Shown: positions 1-8,333 of the stretch, piece by piece
How the letters are laid out: each line of letters opens with the position of its first letter
How positions within the stretch are numbered: position 1 is the stretch's first letter
Assembly: GCA_028286345.1 (NCBI GenBank)
Contig: JAQBRT010000002.1
Coordinates: 1 to 32,156 of the forward strand
Direction of reading: 5' to 3'
Length of the DNA: 32,156 nucleotides
Source: Candidatus Saccharimonadota bacterium
GTDB taxonomy: Bacteria; Patescibacteriota; Saccharimonadia; Saccharimonadales; UBA4665
Notes under the pieces: generated by a model
What the model saw: only the letters and a program-made list of their open reading frames with translations
Told to the model about the DNA's origin: nothing
Databases searched by the model: none
Translations under genes and position numbers: made by a program

Positions 1-3000
1 CCAAGTCAACGGCACTTATAAATTAAAAGTCGATAACACTGGTCTGATTGATACGGCCGGCGGCCTAGCCGTTGGTGCAACGACTGTTATTACAAGCGGA
101 CGAGTCCTGCAGAACGTCACGGCCAACGCCAGCATCATTACTGCCGGCAGCTTAGCAGCTACTGTTGGCGGCACCGGCCAAACTGCATACACGGCCGGCG
201 ATTTACTGTACGCAAGCAACGGGACAACCCTGACTAAACTCGGGCTTGGATTGTCTGGCCAATGTCTGCAAGCTGGTGCATCTGCTCCAACATGGAGTGG
301 CTGTGCATCGGGCTCACTGTTCAGCATTGCTGGCACCAGCGGCTCGCCACAAAGCGTTAACGGCGGCGGTACGGTTACTATTGTAGCTGGCAATAACATC
401 AGTACCACAGCCGGTGCCGGACCAAATGTCACAGTCGACACTGTCAACAACCCGAACTTTACTACTAGCGTAACCACGCCATCATTACTAGCCACGGCCG
501 CTCTGGCAATTTCGTCTGGTGGGACCGGCGGCATCACTATTAGTACCCCAGGCTCAACCAGTGCCAGCACTGGCGCCATCACCATTCAGTCTGGAAGTGC
601 AACGGTCGGGTCAAACCTTAACGCCGGCACGCTTAGCATCGATACTGGGACAACGACCGGCGCTGGCACTGCCACCCTCAACATCGGCAATACGAACGCC
701 CTGGCGCTTAATATAGGTAATGCCAGCTCAGCCTTAACGTTTAACTCAAGTGCTTTCAAAGTGACTTCAGCCGGCGCTGTTAGCGGCCTGACTACGCTCA
801 GCTTAAGCGGTGCTATCACTGGCACCACCGCCTTGTCGATTGCTGCCGGCGGCACGGCCCAGAACCTAACGCTCGACGGCTCAACCACCGGCCAGGTTCT
901 CATAGGCGGCATCAGCACAGGTGACATCTTGCTCGGTGGCGGCTCAGGTTCAACTGGATGTACACTTACGAACTCAACTGGCGCCTTAGCTTGTACGTCG
1001 ACTATCAATGGTGCAACTATTTCAGGCGGTACGCTTAGCGGCGGCAACGTGTCTGGCGGTACTTTAACTGGCACGGCCGTTAATAGCCTTAATGTCTCGG
1101 GTACAGCTATCACTGGTTCAGCTGCTCTGGCGATTGCTTCAGGCAGCACCGCCCAGAATATTTCTCTGGATGGTTCTACCACCGGCCAAGTCCTGCTTGG
1201 TGGCACGAGCACTGGTGACATTCTCCTCGGTGGCGGCTCAGGTTCAACGGGCTGTACCGTAACTAACAGTTCAGGGGCATTTGCTTGTTCATCCACGATT
1301 AACGGCGCCACACTATCCGGTGGTACACTCAGCGGTGGTAACGTATCTGGTGGTACTTTAACTGGCACAGCGGTCAATAGCCTCAGTGTCTCGGGTACAG
1401 CTATTACTGGTTCAGCTGCTCTGGCAATTGCGGCTGGCGGTACGGCTCAGAACATCTCGCTTGATGGATCAACAACCGGGCAAGTCTTAATCGGCGGCAC
1501 AAGCACTGGTGACATCTTGTTTGGCGGCGGCTCCGGTAGCACCGGTTGTACGCTCACAAATAGCACCGGCGCGCTGGCATGTACCTCAACTATCAATGGC
1601 GCCACCATCTCTGGTGGAACCCTGTCTGGCGGCTCTGTTAGCGGTGGTACGTTGACCGCCACCGCAGTCAACGGCCTGACGGTTTCTGGCACAGCCGTAA
1701 CCGGTTCTGGCGCCTTGGCTGTAGCTGCCGGCGGCACCGCTCAGAGCTTAACCCTCGACGGCAGTACTACTGGTAAAGTCCAAATTGGCGCTACGAGTAC
1801 TGGGGACATCGAATTGGGCGGTGGTTCAGGTTCAACTGGATGTACACTTACGAATTCAACTGGCGCTTTAGCTTGTACCTCAACTATTAATGGCGCAACT
1901 ATCTCAGGCGGGACAATATCTGGTGGTAATGTTAGCGGTGGTACACTCACCGCCTCAGCAGTTAACTCATTGAATGTTTCCGGCACAGCCATCTCTGGAA
2001 CAGGTGCACTGACGCTCGACGGTAACGGCGTAAACACTGTTTCTATCGGTAGCGTCAGCACTGGTGACATCCTGCTAGGTGGCGGCTCAGGTTCAACAGG
2101 TTGTACAGTAACTAACGCTACCGGCGCTTTCGCTTGTAGCTCAACTCTGAACGGCGCCACCATCTCAGGCGGTACGCTCAGCGGTGGTAACGTATCTGGT
2201 GGTACACTGACCGGCACGGCAGTTAACTCACTGAGCGTTTCCGGCACCGCAATCTCTGGAACTGGGGCATTAACAGTTACCGCCGGCAGCACCGCCCAAA
2301 ACTTATCACTTGACGGCTCAACAACCGGCCAGGTTCTCATCGGTGGCACCAGTACCGGTGACATTCTCCTCGGGGGCGGCTCAGGTTCAACTGGCTGTAC
2401 CGTAACTAACAGCTCTGGTGCGTTTGCTTGTGCCTCAACCCTGAACGGTGCGACTATATCCGGCGGCACACTCTCCGGTGGTTCTGTCAGCGGCAGTACG
2501 CTGACGGGCTCAGCCTTGACCTTTAGCGCTGCCTCAACAGCAACCATCCAGCCAGCCACCTCGCAGGCCTTAAATATTACCGCGCACGCTGCCTCAACCT
2601 TTAGTAGTGATGCCGGTGCTTTGACACTGACCTCAGCCACCGCAGCTACTTGGAGTACCGTGGCCGGCAATTTGACCTTGCAGGCTGCCGCTACCCTCAA
2701 CCTGACCGGCACGGCGATATCCCTAAACACGGACACGACAGTTGCTGCCGCTAATGACTTTACGGTTACTAGTGGCTTGACCAGCCTAACCGGCGCCACA
2801 TCAGGGGATGCGCTCAATGTTTCTAACAGTACGTCATCCGGCAATATTGCTGTGTTTAAGTCTAATGTTACCACCGTGATGACCATTAACAGCACCGGTG
2901 CAGTTACTAATACCAATAGCACAAACTCCACTGCGGCTTGGCAGGTTCAGAATTCGAGCGGCGTTAACCTTATTCAGGTTGATACAGCCAGCAATAACAC

Positions 3001-5647
3001 CAATAACTTGGTTACCAACGCTAGCTTCGAAGCTTCATTCACCAGTAACTGGATTGCCAAAGGCAGTTCCACGGTTACGCAGGTAAGTACGCCAACACCA
3101 CCTTATGGTGCCAACGCAGCTAAGGTTGTTACGACTGTAGCTGCCGGTGGTGATGGTATTAAGCAAAACGTTACATTGACCGACTCTGCCAACTACAGTA
3201 TTTCGTTCTATGCCCGGCTAGACTCAGCTTCTGCCAGCATGGCCACTCTGGCGGCCGGCTATAACAACGGCACCTCGGACACCGACTGTGCCATTAGTAG
3301 CGGCACCCTGATCAGCACCGGCTGGACTAAGTACATCTGTACCGTCACTACCGCTGCCAGCCACTCCGGCACGCCGTTCTTCTATATACGCCAAACCGAT
3401 ACTGTGGTTCATACTTTTTATGTTGACGCCGTAACCCTGGAAACAGACGCCAACGCCTCTGGTAACTACCGCGAAGGCAAGGTATACGTCAACGCAACAG
3501 TCGCTAGCCCACTAGTCTTGCAAAACACTGCTGATAGCACTAACGCTTTCCAGATTCAGAATGCTGGTGGCTCCGCAGTCCTTACAGTCGATACGACCGA
3601 TACCAACTTGGTAGGCAACTCAGGCTTTGAGGTTAACACCATTGGTTGGGCCAAGAAGGGTAGTGCTACTATTAGCCGTGACACTGGCCAGGCGATGTAC
3701 GGACAAGCAGCCCTGAAAGTTGCTTCTACTGCGGCATCGAACGACGGTGCTCAGTATTCACTCGGCTCTAACCTGACAGTCGGCGCAACATACACGTTAT
3801 CGTTCTCAGCCAAGCTTTCAAGCGTTGCTTTCGTTGCTGGAACCATGGTTGCCGGCTATGTCAACGGCGGTGGCGATAATAACTGTGTGCTAGCACCTGG
3901 AGTGACTGCGTCGATACCGACGACCACCGGCTGGGTACGATTTACGTGTACTTTCACAGTCGCTTCAACAGCCGGCACGGCCGTTTACATTAGCCAGACA
4001 TCTGCCCTGGCGCACACCTACTGGATTGACTCTGTTGAGCTGGATAGCGGCGCCACACAAGTGGCTTATGGTCTCGGTACGATTAACTTTAACGGTGTCA
4101 TTGCTTCACCGCTAACACTACAAAACAAGAGCGACTCGACGAGCGCCTTTGTAGTCAAAAACGCCGCCTCCACCACCTATCTGATTGATGCCGATACCCT
4201 CAACGGGCGTGTTGGTATTGGTAACAGTGCCCCAACTGCCACGCTTGATGTTACGGGTATAGTGAACGCTTCGACCCGTTATTCTGTGGCCGGTAGCGCT
4301 AGTTTGACTCGAAGCTGTGGCGCTGGTCAGTATCAGGACACGATGGTTGTGACAGGGGGTATAGCAGTAAGCTCCAGTGGTTGTACTACACCAGTTTCTG
4401 ACGTTCGCTTGAAGCAAAATATAGTATCCCTCGACGATTCTATCTTGGACAAGATTAAGAATGTAAGGACTGCGAGCTTTGACTTTGACTGTTCGCTCGA
4501 GGTGTTTACAGAAGCTAACCCTAACAGAATTTCCTGCCCTCAGGGACCTCAGAGCGGAGTTATCGCTCAAGAGCTGATGCAAATTTTCCCAGGCTTGGTA
4601 TTTAAAGAGCCAACTGATGATTACTATCGCGTCCACTACGATCAATTGTCGATTTATACCCTCAAGGCTGTCACAGAAATAGCCCAGCACCTTAACTCGG
4701 CTGGCGATGCTAACTTCGGTGCTGTCACTGTATCTGACTTGACCGCAGGGCTGACTATGAGCGATACGGTAGCTACCAACTACCCAATGGCCGAACAGGT
4801 TAGTGCTGGCGATGTAGTTTACCTCGATACTAACGGCAATGTCCGCGCTTCAACAGCTCCGTTCCAGCACGGCCTACTCGGCACCGTTGTTAACACGGCT
4901 AACGGCCAAGTTGCCGTTGCAACTGCCGGTAAGGTTTCCACAAAGGTTAGCGGCCCGGTTACCGTTGGTGACCTACTGACTTCATCTGGTGTGGCCGGTG
5001 TTGCCCAAGTTGCTAGCGGCTCAGGCCCAATCATCGGTATGGCGACAACAGCGTATAGCGGCTCGGGCCAGGGAACAGTCATTATGGCCGTTCAGAACAG
5101 CCAAACTGGCGGTGGCTCAGGCAGCAGCCAAGCGTTGCAAGACCAGGTTAACACCTTGGGCAGCAGCGTTGACCAGATCAAGGCCGGACTCACCGGTGCC
5201 GATGGCCAGCCTGTTGACTTCAATAACCTCAAGATTGGCGCCTTGCACATCAACCTCGACACTATTGCCGAGGGCGGACTGACCGTTGGCGGCCCAGCCG
5301 AGTTCAAGGGCAACGCATTGTTTGACCAGCTAGTAACCTTTGGTGCCCCAGTCGACTTTAACGACGAAGTCCACTTTAACGGCAACGCCAACTTTAACAA
5401 CAACACCGGTGGCTATGCCGTGATCAACGCTGGCCGCACCGCTGTCCACGTGGCCTTCACCAAGGCATACGCCCAAGCACCAATTGTCTCGCTAACGGCA
5501 GGCGACAGCAGTGGCGCCGTCTATCACTACAGCAACGTGACTGCCAATGGCTTCGACATCGTCCTCGACCACGCTTACGTCACCGATGTTCATATCTCAT
5601 GGCTGGCGCTGAGTGTTATGGGTGCTAACACTTTCATCCAGCAATAG
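1..5647 (+). CDS. Giant repetitive surface-fibre protein with S74-type chaperone motif (5' partial)
   Basis: The frame is open from the left edge (first full codon at base 2) to TAG at 5645, giving at least 1881 residues; the true start lies upstream. Seen in order: Gly/Ser/Thr-rich beta sequence; six tandem repeats (about 830-2515); two jelly-roll, CBM-like domains starting with NLVTNASFE (about 3005-3440) and NLVGNSGFE (about 3605-4065); a motif SDVRLKQNI at 4397 followed by a helical region to about 4700, matching the start of the peptidase S74 intramolecular chaperone of phage tail spikes; a beta module with GDVVYL and VGDLLTSSG (about 4807-5100); a short coiled coil (about 5116-5200); and a beta C-terminus. 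Inference: a trimeric exported fibre for adhesion or host contact. S74 is usually C-terminal, but here more than 400 residues follow it. Function is inferred from architecture only. Confidence 0.85.
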   Translation, partial: QVNGTYKLKVDNTGLIDTAGGLAVGATTVITSGRVLQNVTANASIITAGSLAATVGGTGQTAYTAGDLLYASNGTTLTKLGLGLSGQCLQAGASAPTWSGCASGSLFSIAGTSGSPQSVNGGGTVTIVAGNNISTTAGAGPNVTVDTVNNPNFTTSVTTPSLLATAALAISSGGTGGITISTPGSTSASTGAITIQSGSATVGSNLNAGTLSIDTGTTTGAGTATLNIGNTNALALNIGNASSALTFNSSAFKVTSAGAVSGLTTLSLSGAITGTTALSIAAGGTAQNLTLDGSTTGQVLIGGISTGDILLGGGSGSTGCTLTNSTGALACTSTINGATISGGTLSGGNVSGGTLTGTAVNSLNVSGTAITGSAALAIASGSTAQNISLDGSTTGQVLLGGTSTGDILLGGGSGSTGCTVTNSSGAFACSSTINGATLSGGTLSGGNVSGGTLTGTAVNSLSVSGTAITGSAALAIAAGGTAQNISLDGSTTGQVLIGGTSTGDILFGGGSGSTGCTLTNSTGALACTSTINGATISGGTLSGGSVSGGTLTATAVNGLTVSGTAVTGSGALAVAAGGTAQSLTLDGSTTGKVQIGATSTGDIELGGGSGSTGCTLTNSTGALACTSTINGATISGGTISGGNVSGGTLTASAVNSLNVSGTAISGTGALTLDGNGVNTVSIGSVSTGDILLGGGSGSTGCTVTNATGAFACSSTLNGATISGGTLSGGNVSGGTLTGTAVNSLSVSGTAISGTGALTVTAGSTAQNLSLDGSTTGQVLIGGTSTGDILLGGGSGSTGCTVTNSSGAFACASTLNGATISGGTLSGGSVSGSTLTGSALTFSAASTATIQPATSQALNITAHAASTFSSDAGALTLTSATAATWSTVAGNLTLQAAATLNLTGTAISLNTDTTVAAANDFTVTSGLTSLTGATSGDALNVSNSTSSGNIAVFKSNVTTVMTINSTGAVTNTNSTNSTAAWQVQNSSGVNLIQVDTASNNTNNLVTNASFEASFTSNWIAKGSSTVTQVSTPTPPYGANAAKVVTTVAAGGDGIKQNVTLTDSANYSISFYARLDSASASMATLAAGYNNGTSDTDCAISSGTLISTGWTKYICTVTTAASHSGTPFFYIRQTDTVVHTFYVDAVTLETDANASGNYREGKVYVNATVASPLVLQNTADSTNAFQIQNAGGSAVLTVDTTDTNLVGNSGFEVNTIGWAKKGSATISRDTGQAMYGQAALKVASTAASNDGAQYSLGSNLTVGATYTLSFSAKLSSVAFVAGTMVAGYVNGGGDNNCVLAPGVTASIPTTTGWVRFTCTFTVASTAGTAVYISQTSALAHTYWIDSVELDSGATQVAYGLGTINFNGVIASPLTLQNKSDSTSAFVVKNAASTTYLIDADTLNGRVGIGNSAPTATLDVTGIVNASTRYSVAGSASLTRSCGAGQYQDTMVVTGGIAVSSSGCTTPVSDVRLKQNIVSLDDSILDKIKNVRTASFDFDCSLEVFTEANPNRISCPQGPQSGVIAQELMQIFPGLVFKEPTDDYYRVHYDQLSIYTLKAVTEIAQHLNSAGDANFGAVTVSDLTAGLTMSDTVATNYPMAEQVSAGDVVYLDTNGNVRASTAPFQHGLLGTVVNTANGQVAVATAGKVSTKVSGPVTVGDLLTSSGVAGVAQVASGSGPIIGMATTAYSGSGQGTVIMAVQNSQTGGGSGSSQALQDQVNTLGSSVDQIKAGLTGADGQPVDFNNLKIGALHINLDTIAEGGLTVGGPAEFKGNALFDQLVTFGAPVDFNDEVHFNGNANFNNNTGGYAVINAGRTAVHVAFTKAYAQAPIVSLTAGDSSGAVYHYSNVTANGFDIVLDHAYVTDVHISWLALSVMGANTFIQQ
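830..2515 (+). repeat. Six tandem 98-aa (294-bp) coding repeats
   Basis: The motif GSGSTGC recurs with its first codon at 941, 1235, 1529, 1823, 2084 and 2378. The spacing is exactly 294 nt except between copies 4 and 5, where it is 261 nt (11 residues fewer). Each copy runs roughly LDGSTTGQV, STGDILLGG, GSGSTGC, a second Cys 11 residues later, NGATISGGTLSGG and a variable link. Copies 1 and 4 are nearly identical at DNA level around the Cys pair, which suggests recent duplication or gene conversion. The outer boundaries are approximate. Confidence 0.9.
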
Positions 5648-5648
5648 C

Positions 5649-5677
5649 TTGTCGACTCTAATCAAACTGGGTACAAT
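5649..5677 (+). promoter_or_regulatory. Promoter of the 5714 gene
   Basis: TTGTCG at 5649, a 17-nt spacer and TACAAT at 5672. Predicted start near 5684 gives a leader of about 30 nt that carries AAGGAG ahead of the GTG start. Confidence 0.55.
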
Positions 5678-5713
5678 ACGGATAAAGCATAACTACTAAG
5701 AAGGAGAGCTGTA

Positions 5714-6238
5714 GTGCCACGAGTTAAAGTGCCAGTGCCTGTACAGGTCGCGGATCCAGTGGAGCCAGTTAACGAAGTACCAAGGACGGCGCCCAGACAG
5801 CGTTTTTCCAAAGAACAATTGTTATTTGCCGCCGTAGGCGCGGTGTTCCTGGTTCTTATTATTATGCTGGCTAGCGTCATGCATTCTAAAAACCAGCTCG
5901 AGACCAAGGTCAACAAGCTTTCAACAAACACTGCAGCCAGCAGTGCTAACGAAGTTAAGAAGCTGACAGATGAAATTGGCGCTGTCTTCCAGCTGCCAAC
6001 AGGGGAAACACCAACCCTGGCCACTGTTAGTGATGCTGCTAAGGTCAAGAACCAAGCCTTTTTTAAGAACGCCCAAAACGGCGATAAGGTATTGCTGTAC
6101 TCTAAGGCCGGTGAGGCTATCTTGTACCGCCCAAGCATCAAAAAGATCATTTCTGTTGCTCCTGTGAACCTCAATGGCTCTAGCACTGATAACGGTGGTA
6201 GCTCGGCAACAAATGGTGCAACTTCGACAACGAAATAG
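5714..6238 (+). CDS. Single-pass membrane protein, paralogue of the next gene
   Basis: A 174-aa protein read from GTG at 5714, chosen because AAGGAG sits about 8 nt upstream. It has a Pro/Val-rich cytoplasmic N-terminus (about residues 1-34), one membrane segment (about 35-56), a short heptad-like stretch (about 58-85) and a conserved C-terminal module with LPTGETPTLATVSDA, NAQNGDKVLLY and AGEAILYRPS, ending in a Ser/Thr/Asn tail. The same module is in the 6317 gene, so the two are tandem paralogues. Both follow the giant fibre gene but have their own promoters. I do not recognise a named family; the exported C-terminal module may bind or anchor surface structures, but that is a guess. Confidence 0.8.
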   Translation: MPRVKVPVPVQVADPVEPVNEVPRTAPRQRFSKEQLLFAAVGAVFLVLIIMLASVMHSKNQLETKVNKLSTNTAASSANEVKKLTDEIGAVFQLPTGETPTLATVSDAAKVKNQAFFKNAQNGDKVLLYSKAGEAILYRPSIKKIISVAPVNLNGSSTDNGGSSATNGATSTTK

Positions 6239-6258
6239 CAAAGTTTTGCCTACAGGGG

Positions 6259-6287
6259 TTGAGATAAAGTTTTTTAGTGGTTATAAT
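6259..6287 (+). promoter_or_regulatory. Promoter of the 6317 gene
   Basis: TTGAGA at 6259, a 17-nt spacer and a consensus TATAAT at 6282. It is one of the strongest sigma-70-like promoters in the window, and the leader carries AGGGAGG before ATG 6317. Confidence 0.65.
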
Positions 6288-6316
6288 CAAGCATAACCAA
6301 TAAGGGAGGGAAAGAC

Positions 6317-6967
6317 ATGGCCGACATTAATGTCCAGATGCCATCAGAGAACGAGGATTTTGACGCAACGAGCACTGGTACAACTATTGCACCAACCGTT
6401 CCTGCCGAAAGTACCCCGGATTTTAGTGCGCCCGCAACAGAGGTAGCGCCGGAAACACCAGCAGTTAAGGAACCAGAGGCACCAGCCGCCGCCGAGCCAG
6501 TCGTTGCCGCGGCTGAGCCAAAAGCTCCAAAAGAGCGCAAAGCCGTACCGGTATGGCCAATTGTTACCGCTGTCTTGGCACTGGCTGTCATTGCCCTAGG
6601 CTTCTACAGCTTTACGCTGATGAATTCCAAAAAAGACCTGGAAACCAAGCTGGCTAGCGCCAATGCTAACCCGCAGCTACTGGTCCAGAAGCAAACCGAC
6701 GACCTGATCAGTAAAGTTAGCCACCTAATGACTCTGCCAAGCGGTGAAACGCCTACAGTTGCCAATGTTAGCGACGCCGCCAAAGCCAAGCAGCAATCAG
6801 CTTTCTTTGCCAACGCCCAGAACGGCGACCGTGTCCTGATGTATGTTAAGGCCGGCGAGGCAATTCTGTACCGCCCAAGCACCAACAAGATCATCCTGGT
6901 TGCCCCGTTGACTTTCAACAACACCGCAACTACCACCACTCCTACCACGTCAACGACTAAGAAATAG
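6317..6967 (+). CDS. Single-pass membrane protein with Pro/Ala-rich N-terminus, paralogue of the preceding gene
   Basis: A 216-aa protein starting at ATG 6317 behind AGGGAGG. Residues 1-75 are acidic and Pro/Ala-rich, probably disordered and cytoplasmic; residues 78-102 form one membrane helix; then comes a short coiled region and the same module as in the 5714 protein (LPSGETPTVANVSDA, NAQNGDRVLMY, AGEAILYRPS), with a Thr-rich tail. Compared with the 5714 copy, the cytoplasmic tail is longer and unrelated while the exported module is well conserved, so selection appears to act on the exported part. The family is unnamed to me. Confidence 0.82.
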   Translation: MADINVQMPSENEDFDATSTGTTIAPTVPAESTPDFSAPATEVAPETPAVKEPEAPAAAEPVVAAAEPKAPKERKAVPVWPIVTAVLALAVIALGFYSFTLMNSKKDLETKLASANANPQLLVQKQTDDLISKVSHLMTLPSGETPTVANVSDAAKAKQQSAFFANAQNGDRVLMYVKAGEAILYRPSTNKIILVAPLTFNNTATTTTPTTSTTKK

Positions 6968-7054
6968 TTATTTTTCTTACAGACTAGCTTAAGCTTTATC
7001 CGTTACGATACTTCTAACCTGGGATCTTTGTAATAACCCAGAGTAAGGAGGAAC

Positions 7055-7249
7055 ATGGCAGGAACACCTAAAGGCGGCCGTCTCGCTGCCCTCAAAAATA
7101 AGAAGAAGCATGGAGCAGACTTTTATGCCCGCATAGGCCGCATGGGCGGCCAGGCAAGTAAGTCCGGCGGCTTTGCCGCAGGCGAAGAGGGACGCAAACG
7201 CGCTTCATACTACGGTGCCATTGGCGGCTCGATCTCGCGCCGCTCATAA
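7055..7249 (+). CDS. KGG-repeat small basic protein
   Basis: A 64-aa Gly/Lys/Arg-rich protein starting at ATG 7055 behind AAGGAGG. It opens MAGTPKGGRLAALKNKKKHG and contains RIGRMGGQ, SGGFA and GAIGGSISRRS, the short Gly-Gly motifs of the KGG (GsiB/Con-10-like) stress-protein group. A close relative is encoded convergently at 7467-7664. A hairpin terminator follows at 7308. In other bacteria such proteins are hydrophilic and stress- or desiccation-linked; here the role is inferred from composition and motif only. Confidence 0.75.
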   Translation: MAGTPKGGRLAALKNKKKHGADFYARIGRMGGQASKSGGFAAGEEGRKRASYYGAIGGSISRRS

Positions 7250-7255
7250 CTTAAG

Positions 7256-7291
7256 TGTGTATCGACATTGTATATACACTGTAGATACACA
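7256..7291. repeat. AT-core palindrome A
   Basis: Perfect 8-bp arms TGTGTATC (7256-7263) and GATACACA (7284-7291) enclose the 10-bp palindrome TGTATATACA (7269-7278). The same core occurs in palindrome B at 13311. It lies just after the 7055 gene and before its terminator. Confidence 0.6.
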
Positions 7292-7307
7292 GATGAGAAG
7301 TATAAAG

Positions 7308-7336
7308 AAAAACCCGCTGCAAGAGCGAGTTTTTCT
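7308..7336 (+). terminator. Terminator after the 7055 gene
   Basis: An 11-bp stem with one mismatch (AAAAACCCGCT / AGCGAGTTTTT) around the loop GCAAG, running into a T tract. Confidence 0.75.
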
Positions 7337-7411
7337 TATGCGAGGCCTTCTAAATTAGCGTGCTTGTCGCGCGAGCGCGATAACTTCACGTTCTAATAGT
7401 GGCACGGGAGT

Positions 7412-7438
7412 GAAAATGAAGTAACGGCAAACCGTTAC
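7412..7438 (-). terminator. Terminator after the minus-strand KGG gene
   Basis: On the minus strand, GTAACGG-TTTG-CCGTTAC (plus coordinates 7421-7438) is a perfect 7-bp hairpin followed by a T-rich stretch. Confidence 0.6.
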
Positions 7439-7466
7439 GAGCCATGACGTACCCCTGCGCACCATG

Positions 7467-7664
7467 TTAGATGGTTTTCTTGGTACGGCGGCTAATACGG
7501 CCACCCTTGGCGCCAGCGGCGCGGGCAAGTTCGCGGTTAGCGAAGAAGCCACCGGTCTTACCGAGCTTACCGCCCTTAGCACCGATCTGGGCGTAGAATT
7601 CTGCGCCGTACTTCTGCTTGTTGGTTGCAGCAGCCTTTTGGCCGCCAGCTTTAGTTCCAGCCAT
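7467..7664 (-). CDS. KGG-repeat small basic protein (second copy)
   Basis: A 65-aa protein starting at ATG 7664 with AGGAG about 8 nt upstream. It opens MAGTKAGGQKAAATNKQKYG and has QIGAKGGKLGKTGGF, GAKGGRISRR and a basic tail. It shares the MAGT start, the K(Y/H)GA-FYA segment and the RISRR-like end with the 7055 protein, so they are paralogues transcribed towards each other. A general stress or nucleic-acid-associated role is plausible from charge and family resemblance, but unproven. Confidence 0.78.
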   Translation of the reverse strand: MAGTKAGGQKAAATNKQKYGAEFYAQIGAKGGKLGKTGGFFANRELARAAGAKGGRISRRTKKTI

Positions 7665-7711
7665 GTGGTTGGTCTCCTAAGTTTAGATTTACTATGCACC
7701 TCTCGAGGTAT

Positions 7712-7757
7712 AAAAAAGAAGGTTCCGCCCTTACTCATATGTGAGTAGGACAAAACC
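7712..7757 (-). terminator. Terminator of the ROK/metallopeptidase unit
   Basis: Read on the minus strand: a long interrupted stem (GGTT, GTCC, TACTCA, loop CATA, then TGAGTA, GGGC, AACC) followed by a T-rich run. The inner 6-bp arms are perfect. It sits between the 7824 gene and the KGG gene, ahead of the latter's ribosome binding site. Confidence 0.6.
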
Positions 7758-7823
7758 CTCTAATCTCTCTCGAAATTAACAGTATTGTATCACGCTATTG
7801 CTTGATTGTCAATAAGCTTGTAC

Positions 7824-8333
7824 TTATTTTGCTTGAAAGTCGTCTAACAGATGAAATACGACTGGTGTTTGGGTGACTTTCTTGGTGCTACGGTAGGAGC
7901 GGCAGAAGCGGCTAGCCGTGACGCGCCAGGTGGTGCGGCAGTTAAAACAGCGGTAGTGGGCGTAATCGTTCTGCTGAATGGATTTAGTGGAGCAGGAGGG
8001 GCAAACGCTGCGCTTGTAGAGCCAATCGCGGTAGGTATCGAGGCAATCTTGGATGTGATCTTCATCTATTGAGACACCAAGCTCCAAAGCCAGCGAGCGC
8101 GCCCGCTCCCAGGCGGCCACTTCGAGTTTCAAAAGTTCAAAATCGGCGTGGTAACTCTTGTGGTCGAGCAGGGCGTGGCCAGTTTCGTGTAGTAGTGACC
8201 AGCTGGCACGTTTGCCGCGGGCAGCCGTTTTATAAAAGATCTCGCGGGTTTCTGGCGACCAGCAAAATTGTGTGCCCGGCGTAAACTTAAGCCCAGGAAA
8301 GCGAGAGCTTAGTTGGTCAATCAGAGTGTCCAT
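7824..8333 (-). CDS. Putative HExxH zinc metallopeptidase with C-terminal zinc ribbon
   Basis: A 169-aa protein. I chose ATG 8333 (MDTLIDQLSS) over an in-frame start at 8369, because the latter would overlap the upstream gene by over 50 nt; the chosen start overlaps it by 17 nt and implies translational coupling. HETGH at residues 49-53 is a gluzincin-type zinc site, and KLEVAAWERA about 20 residues later offers the third-ligand Glu, as in ImmA/IrrE-like peptidases. The C-terminal part has CPSC and CFNC pairs (about residues 121-144), a zinc ribbon. Inference: a small intracellular protease or regulator. The substrate is unknown, and catalytic activity is supported only by the motif. Confidence 0.72.
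   Translation of the reverse strand: MDTLIDQLSSRFPGLKFTPGTQFCWSPETREIFYKTAARGKRASWSLLHETGHALLDHKSYHADFELLKLEVAAWERARSLALELGVSIDEDHIQDCLDTYRDWLYKRSVCPSCSTKSIQQNDYAHYRCFNCRTTWRVTASRFCRSYRSTKKVTQTPVVFHLLDDFQAK

Noticed and set aside
830-2515. CRISPR-like array
   Set aside because: The 294-bp repeats are in-frame protein repeats with no short repeat-spacer pattern.
586-2931. Long minus-strand ORFs opposite the fibre repeats (586-1377, 1447-1737, 1741-2931)
   Set aside because: They are Pro/Val/Glu-rich shadows of a Gly/Ser/Thr-rich repeat on the other strand, lack start signals and repeat with the same 294-nt period.
4118-4690. Minus-strand ORF of 190 aa under the S74 region
   Set aside because: It overlaps the strongly supported fibre frame, has no ribosome binding site and no recognisable domain.
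1-5647. Prophage tail-fibre gene
   Set aside because: No terminase, capsid, tail, integrase or lysis genes are present; neighbours are cellular genes, and similar exported modules recur elsewhere in the window.
7355-7753. Minus-strand 132-aa ORF and plus-strand 94-aa ORF around 7464-7748
   Set aside because: Both are out of frame with the well-supported KGG gene at 7467-7664, which has an SD, family motifs and a terminator.
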